A DNA stretch of 64,000 bases from Bacteroidota bacterium (GTDB taxonomy: Bacteria; Bacteroidota; Bacteroidia; Chitinophagales; Chitinophagaceae). The position numbers were made by a program, and so were the translations under genes. The notes under the pieces were generated by a model that saw only the letters and a list, made by a program, of their open reading frames with translations, was not told the origin of the DNA and ran no database searches. Positions within the stretch are counted from its first letter, which is position 1; each line of letters begins with the position of its first letter. Of the stretch, positions 60,335 to 64,000 are shown piece by piece. The stretch is taken from positions 1-64,000 of the forward strand of contig JAKQGX010000026.1 of NCBI GenBank assembly GCA_029573235.1, given 5' to 3'.

Positions 60335-62659
60335 CTAGTACACTACTAGTTTTTCAGTGTGTTTAGCATTGTCGCTGCTCACAGTAACCATATAAATACC
60401 CTTTGTATTTATGATGTGTGCCGGAATTTCCACTTTGGTATCTGTGGTAGATGTAGTTTGAGTAGCATAAATCAGTTTGCCGGTTACGTCGGTCACTTGT
60501 ATTTTCACGATAGAGGCATTGTTAGTTCCCTTTATCATTACTGCGGAAGCGCCGGTAGTAGGGTTAGGAGCTAAGGCAAATCCATTGCTTTGGTAGCGAA
60601 CATCATCTACACCTGTAGGAGAGCCATTGAAGTTTAATCTATCAATAAATACATTGTTACCAGTACCCACGTTGCCAAACGCACTAATGTCACCATTTGA
60701 TTTGTAGCGGAAGCGGAAATATACCAAAGCCTGACGATCGGCTTTGGGAATGTTGTAAGAACGGGCAGCCCAATCAGCACCACCGGCAGGATAGAATTCT
60801 TTACCGGCTAAGGTACCTGCATTGAATATCTCCATTGCTGTCATTTTCTTCAATACTTTCCAGCTTTGTACACCGGAGCAGGTAGTTAAATAGCTAATTT
60901 CTAAAGTGTCCAACATTTTACTTGGATTTACAGTAGTAGTAGCACCAGAAATCATAAAGCTTAGGTTGCAATACGTACCAGATGCAAATGGTGTAAGGTC
61001 AAAACCCGGAGTATAAAATTCATCTACATCACCAATTGGTGAGTTGTAGAGCATTTGAGTGTTGGTTCTTTTGTCATAAGCATTCATGCACATAGAGCTA
61101 TTATCGTAGTACCCTGCTTTGTTGGTTACAGCCCATTGGTTTTGGTTTTTATAAATATTGAAAATAGGGTATTCGCTCAAGTCATCGTTGGGTCCGAACT
61201 CTTGAATAAAATTTGTAGCAGATTTAGCTGTGTTATTGGCTACATATATAGCACTGTCTTTCGTGATAGTGCCAGAACCGGCATTAGAATTAGCTACTAA
61301 TTGCACTTTTACCCAACCAGGAGATGTAAAAGATTTGGTAGCGTCTAACAAACTGTTGGTAGTAGCCGTAGAGACATTGTTGGCAGCATCAGTGAATGTC
61401 CATTGAGACGTAGTAATGGTATCACGCCAGCTACGGTTTGCAAAAGCTACATTAACGCCTTGGCACACAAATGCTCTTTCTTCACGATTGCCACTATTGG
61501 TAGAGAAATCAGCTACTGGTGCCAGGTCTGCCATTGGGTTGATGTTGCCATTCGCATTTAGCACACCTGTGAGCATAAGGTTGGCACTATCGATTAAGTT
61601 ATTTCTATTCGCAGCACTATTTCTCAAAGCAGTTCTCATGCGAACAGTTTGCAAATAAGTGAACATTTTTCCGCAACTGGAATAGTCCATGATGTTTTGT
61701 GTGTTGTTCGTATCGGGATAATCCAAAGTAAAGTTGGCACCGGGAGCAACCGTCACATTAAACAATCTTTTTGCTGTTAACGAGTCATATACTCTTACAT
61801 ACCCAATAGAACAATTGGTATCGGCTAATTCGGTAGCACCACATTTATTCATATGTCCTTTTGTGGGAGGGGTATCATCAACATCATCATCGCCACAAGC
61901 AACTTCAGGTTGGTTGGTACCGCCCCATACGTGGTCAATATTGAAAGTATGTGCTAACTCGTGCGAAAGAGTGTGGTCATATACCATTTGTTGGGAAAGA
62001 CAAATGACACCGTCCCAAAAATAGATGGGGTAAGAGTTGGCAGCACCTGGTTTGTAAGCGTATGCACCGGCACTGGAATGGTTTGCATCAAATCTTTTGA
62101 TAAGCCAAATATTCATATAAGATTGCGGAGGCCACAAATCACCTTTCGCTTGGTCGCCGGCGTTGTAGGTAAGATAGCTTCTGCGACGAGTAATACCCTT
62201 TGTAGGATTGCCGTTAGGGTCTATTTGTGCCAAATGAAATTGGATGCGTGCATTGCCGATATAGGGAACACTTGTACCGGGGATATTGCCCGAAAAAGTA
62301 GGAATAGCCTGTGTTCTGTCCGGATTGGTTTTGCTGAAAACCCTATTAATATCCGCCAATGCCTCAATGATATCATTATCGCTTACATAATCACCAGCGT
62401 AATCATGCACTACGTGAAATACGATAGGAACATGCAAAGTAACATTGTCGTTGATATCGGTTGTTTTAGCAAACTGACTTAAATCCATACCATACATCTG
62501 CGCATTAATCTCTGCTTTTAACTGTGCTTCGTACTGCGCTATTTCCGGATAAAGCTCTTTGGCTTTTTGATGCACCTCATCTGTAGCACATCGAAATTGT
62601 GCTTTTGTTGTTGACGAAAGCACTGCTACAGTCGACAAGAGTAAAAATACTTTTTTCAC
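60335..62659 (-). CDS. Pappalysin-type (M43) metalloprotease with T9SS tail
   Basis: Secreted zinc protease of 774 residues. Signal peptide MKKVFLLLSTVAVLSSTTKAQ, then a prodomain-like region and a catalytic domain whose metzincin motif is HELAHTFNIDH (HExxHxxxxxH), with the Met-turn in TQNIMDYSSCGKMFTYLQ. A PKD-like or beta-sandwich part and a MAM-like/beta region follow (about 400-690). The last 80 residues (FALAPNPTTGASAVMIKG ... KGIYMVTVSSDNAKHTEKLVVY) are a type A T9SS sorting tail. It should be cleaved on export and either released or lipid-anchored. Substrate unknown. Start at ATG 62659. Confidence 0.93.
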   Translation of the reverse strand: MKKVFLLLSTVAVLSSTTKAQFRCATDEVHQKAKELYPEIAQYEAQLKAEINAQMYGMDLSQFAKTTDINDNVTLHVPIVFHVVHDYAGDYVSDNDIIEALADINRVFSKTNPDRTQAIPTFSGNIPGTSVPYIGNARIQFHLAQIDPNGNPTKGITRRRSYLTYNAGDQAKGDLWPPQSYMNIWLIKRFDANHSSAGAYAYKPGAANSYPIYFWDGVICLSQQMVYDHTLSHELAHTFNIDHVWGGTNQPEVACGDDDVDDTPPTKGHMNKCGATELADTNCSIGYVRVYDSLTAKRLFNVTVAPGANFTLDYPDTNNTQNIMDYSSCGKMFTYLQTVRMRTALRNSAANRNNLIDSANLMLTGVLNANGNINPMADLAPVADFSTNSGNREERAFVCQGVNVAFANRSWRDTITTSQWTFTDAANNVSTATTNSLLDATKSFTSPGWVKVQLVANSNAGSGTITKDSAIYVANNTAKSATNFIQEFGPNDDLSEYPIFNIYKNQNQWAVTNKAGYYDNSSMCMNAYDKRTNTQMLYNSPIGDVDEFYTPGFDLTPFASGTYCNLSFMISGATTTVNPSKMLDTLEISYLTTCSGVQSWKVLKKMTAMEIFNAGTLAGKEFYPAGGADWAARSYNIPKADRQALVYFRFRYKSNGDISAFGNVGTGNNVFIDRLNFNGSPTGVDDVRYQSNGFALAPNPTTGASAVMIKGTNNASIVKIQVTDVTGKLIYATQTTSTTDTKVEIPAHIINTKGIYMVTVSSDNAKHTEKLVVY

Positions 62660-62769
62660 TATGATTGCTAATTTTATTGTGAATGATAAAACGTTTCCAA
62701 AGATATACTTTCTGTTAATGATTTGAAAAGTTTTTTAGACAAAAATAATAAGTGTTGACCGCCTATATA

Positions 62770-64000
62770 TCAATTAGTATGTATTGCTTTCAACTCTTCA
62801 AATGCCTTCTCGCAAACCTTCTCCAATTTTTGTACTAAGGGGAGTAAACGATCTACATGCACGGCTTCTCCAGCTGTCTGCTCAATAAGGAAGATATTGC
62901 TAATTTCTTCTTTTACGCCCATGTATGATAACTGTGGTTTTAAGGAATGTGCCGCAATCTTAATAGCCGGGAAGTTTTTTTCTTTTAAAGATTGCTTTAC
63001 CGTATCCAATAGTACCGGTCCGTTTTGAAGAAACATGCCGATATATTTTTTTATTTTTTCGGGATTACCTCCTGTAAAAGTGCGTAGAAATTCCATGTCG
63101 GTTACTTTGTCCGGTAGTACAAGGTTTTCGGAGAGAATCGCATTGTCTTTTTTGTCAGTTGTAGGAAATTCGGTTTTTCCATCCATCATCAAAGCGATTT
63201 TCAAAAACAAATCATCTTTTTGAAAGGGCTTGGAAAGGTGAGCATTCATGCCTGCTTCGAGGTATCGTTGAATATCTTCTTGAAGTACATTGGCTGTCAT
63301 GGCAATAATCTTCGTAGCATTTTTAGGCGGCGGTAATTTTCTAATATTCTTGGTGGCTTCTACCCCGTCCATCATCGGCATTTGAATATCCATCAATACT
63401 ACATCGTAGTCGTTAACACTTACTTTATCTACGGCTATTTTCCCATTATAAGCAGTGTCTAATTTGATGTTGGGTACGGTGCTTCGTAAAGTGTCTTCGG
63501 CTACCATTCGGTTAAATTCATTGTCTTCTACCAACAGCAAACGGATATTATCCAGTTTTTTCAGAGTGTCGTCATTGATTATTTTTTCAGAAGAAACAGC
63601 GATTTGTTCTTTTGCCTCTTCGAGGGGGAGCAATACACTGAAGGTGGTACCTTTTCCCAGTTCACTAGTAACAAAAATGTTTCCATTCATCAACGAAGTC
63701 AATTGTTTTGAAATGGTAAGCCCTAAACCGGTTCCTCCAAATTTTCGAGCTATATCGGTTCCAGCCTGGGTAAAGCTGTCAAAGATTTTATTGACATAAT
63801 CCTTTGATATGCCAATGCCCGTATCAATGACATCAAAGCGAATGAGGTGTTTTTTCTCTTCCGTTTTTTGAAGCGTTGCTTTGATTTCTACACTACCTTT
63901 TTCGGTAAACTTTACTGCATTGCCGGCTAAGTTGAGCAAGATTTGATGAATGCGCGTAGGGTCGCCCACCAAACGGTTGGGTATTGCTTTATCAAGATTG
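62770..64000 (-). CDS. Hybrid histidine kinase (HATPase-REC-Hpt), N-terminus off window
   Basis: C-terminal part of a two-component hybrid kinase; the frame stays open to the right edge, so the sensor and DHp domains are cut off. Seen from the N-side: HATPase with N-box LVGDPTRIHQILLNLAGNAVKFT, DTGIGI and FGGTGLGLTI; a receiver domain LLLVEDNEFNRMVAED...DVVLMDIQMPMMDG with the phospho-Asp and KPFQ lysine; and a C-terminal histidine phosphotransfer domain with the phospho-His in IKIAAHSLKPQLSYMG. The layout suggests an internal His-Asp-His phosphorelay. No DNA-binding or other output domain is seen. Confidence 0.93.
   Translation of the reverse strand, partial: NLDKAIPNRLVGDPTRIHQILLNLAGNAVKFTEKGSVEIKATLQKTEEKKHLIRFDVIDTGIGISKDYVNKIFDSFTQAGTDIARKFGGTGLGLTISKQLTSLMNGNIFVTSELGKGTTFSVLLPLEEAKEQIAVSSEKIINDDTLKKLDNIRLLLVEDNEFNRMVAEDTLRSTVPNIKLDTAYNGKIAVDKVSVNDYDVVLMDIQMPMMDGVEATKNIRKLPPPKNATKIIAMTANVLQEDIQRYLEAGMNAHLSKPFQKDDLFLKIALMMDGKTEFPTTDKKDNAILSENLVLPDKVTDMEFLRTFTGGNPEKIKKYIGMFLQNGPVLLDTVKQSLKEKNFPAIKIAAHSLKPQLSYMGVKEEISNIFLIEQTAGEAVHVDRLLPLVQKLEKVCEKAFEELKAIHTN

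Noticed and set aside
1-64000. Mobile element, prophage, CRISPR or defence island
   Set aside because: No transposase, integrase, phage, Cas or restriction gene was found, and no direct-repeat array or flanking repeat is visible.

Overview
The window is a stretch of chromosome from a Bacteroidota bacterium, most likely of the Chitinophagaceae or a close relative. Three large secreted proteins carry type IX secretion sorting domains (two type A tails, one type B gliding-motility C-terminus). Promoters follow the Bacteroidota form TTG-N19/20-TAnnTTTG, start sites lack clear Shine-Dalgarno sequences, and many proteins belong to families largely confined to this phylum (DUF4835, DUF4296, DUF5683, GSCFA, stand-alone MetH N-domain, short NuoG, fused DAHP synthase/chorismate mutase). 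I see no IS element, prophage, CRISPR array, integrase or defence gene; gene style is uniform throughout.

Layout. 1-3210: dnaE (minus, C-terminus off the left edge). 3.4-5.2 kb: a frameshifted nuclease-like pseudogene, tRNA-Gln(TTG), a DUF5683 membrane protein and a methionine sulfoxide reductase B lipoprotein. 5.36-9.45 kb: the homocysteine-binding half of methionine synthase, then rplM-rpsI-rpsB-tsf. 9.5-13.5 kb (minus): an M16 peptidase-like protein without its zinc motif, and a TonB-dependent receptor under a TPP riboswitch. 13.7-18.8 kb: an Omp28-like secreted protein, malate dehydrogenase and a dipeptidyl-peptidase III lipoprotein. 19.1-25.1 kb: nuoABCDEFG, closed by a terminator. 25.3-28.7 kb: PBP2 and RodA for cell elongation. 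28.7-32.6 kb: an MBL-fold hydrolase, a methyltransferase, DAHP synthase/chorismate mutase, truB and DUF2795. 32.8-38.6 kb: LolD-like ATPase, acpP-fabF-rnc, coaBC-DUF4835-DUF4296. 38.6-44.5 kb: aminotransferase, thyA, a small ORF, a GSCFA protein and a PpiD/SurA-type foldase. 44.58-44.95 kb: tmRNA. 45.2-49.35 kb: galE, and nuoN/nuoM on the minus strand. 49.7-54.4 kb: a PAS/DHp protein, a secreted orphan and a large PKD adhesin-like protein. 54.6-59.2 kb: scpB, an MlaD-like protein, an OstA/LptA-like protein and ruvB. 59.3-64 kb (minus): L,D-transpeptidase-like protein, M43 metalloprotease and a hybrid histidine kinase cut by the right edge.

How it fits together. Most of the window is core metabolism and information processing: translation, respiration (complex I and malate dehydrogenase), fatty-acid, CoA, dTMP, aromatic and methionine synthesis, and envelope growth. 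The most unusual points are the split complex I genes (nuoA-G here, nuoM/N 21 kb away in reverse order on the other strand, H-L absent), the TPP riboswitch with a visible alternative hairpin in front of a TonB receptor, a recurring promoter/start fusion implying leaderless mRNAs, a catalytic-residue-depleted and frameshifted nuclease gene, and an Arg/Gly-rich tail on ribosomal protein S2. I found no convincing wholly new multi-gene system.
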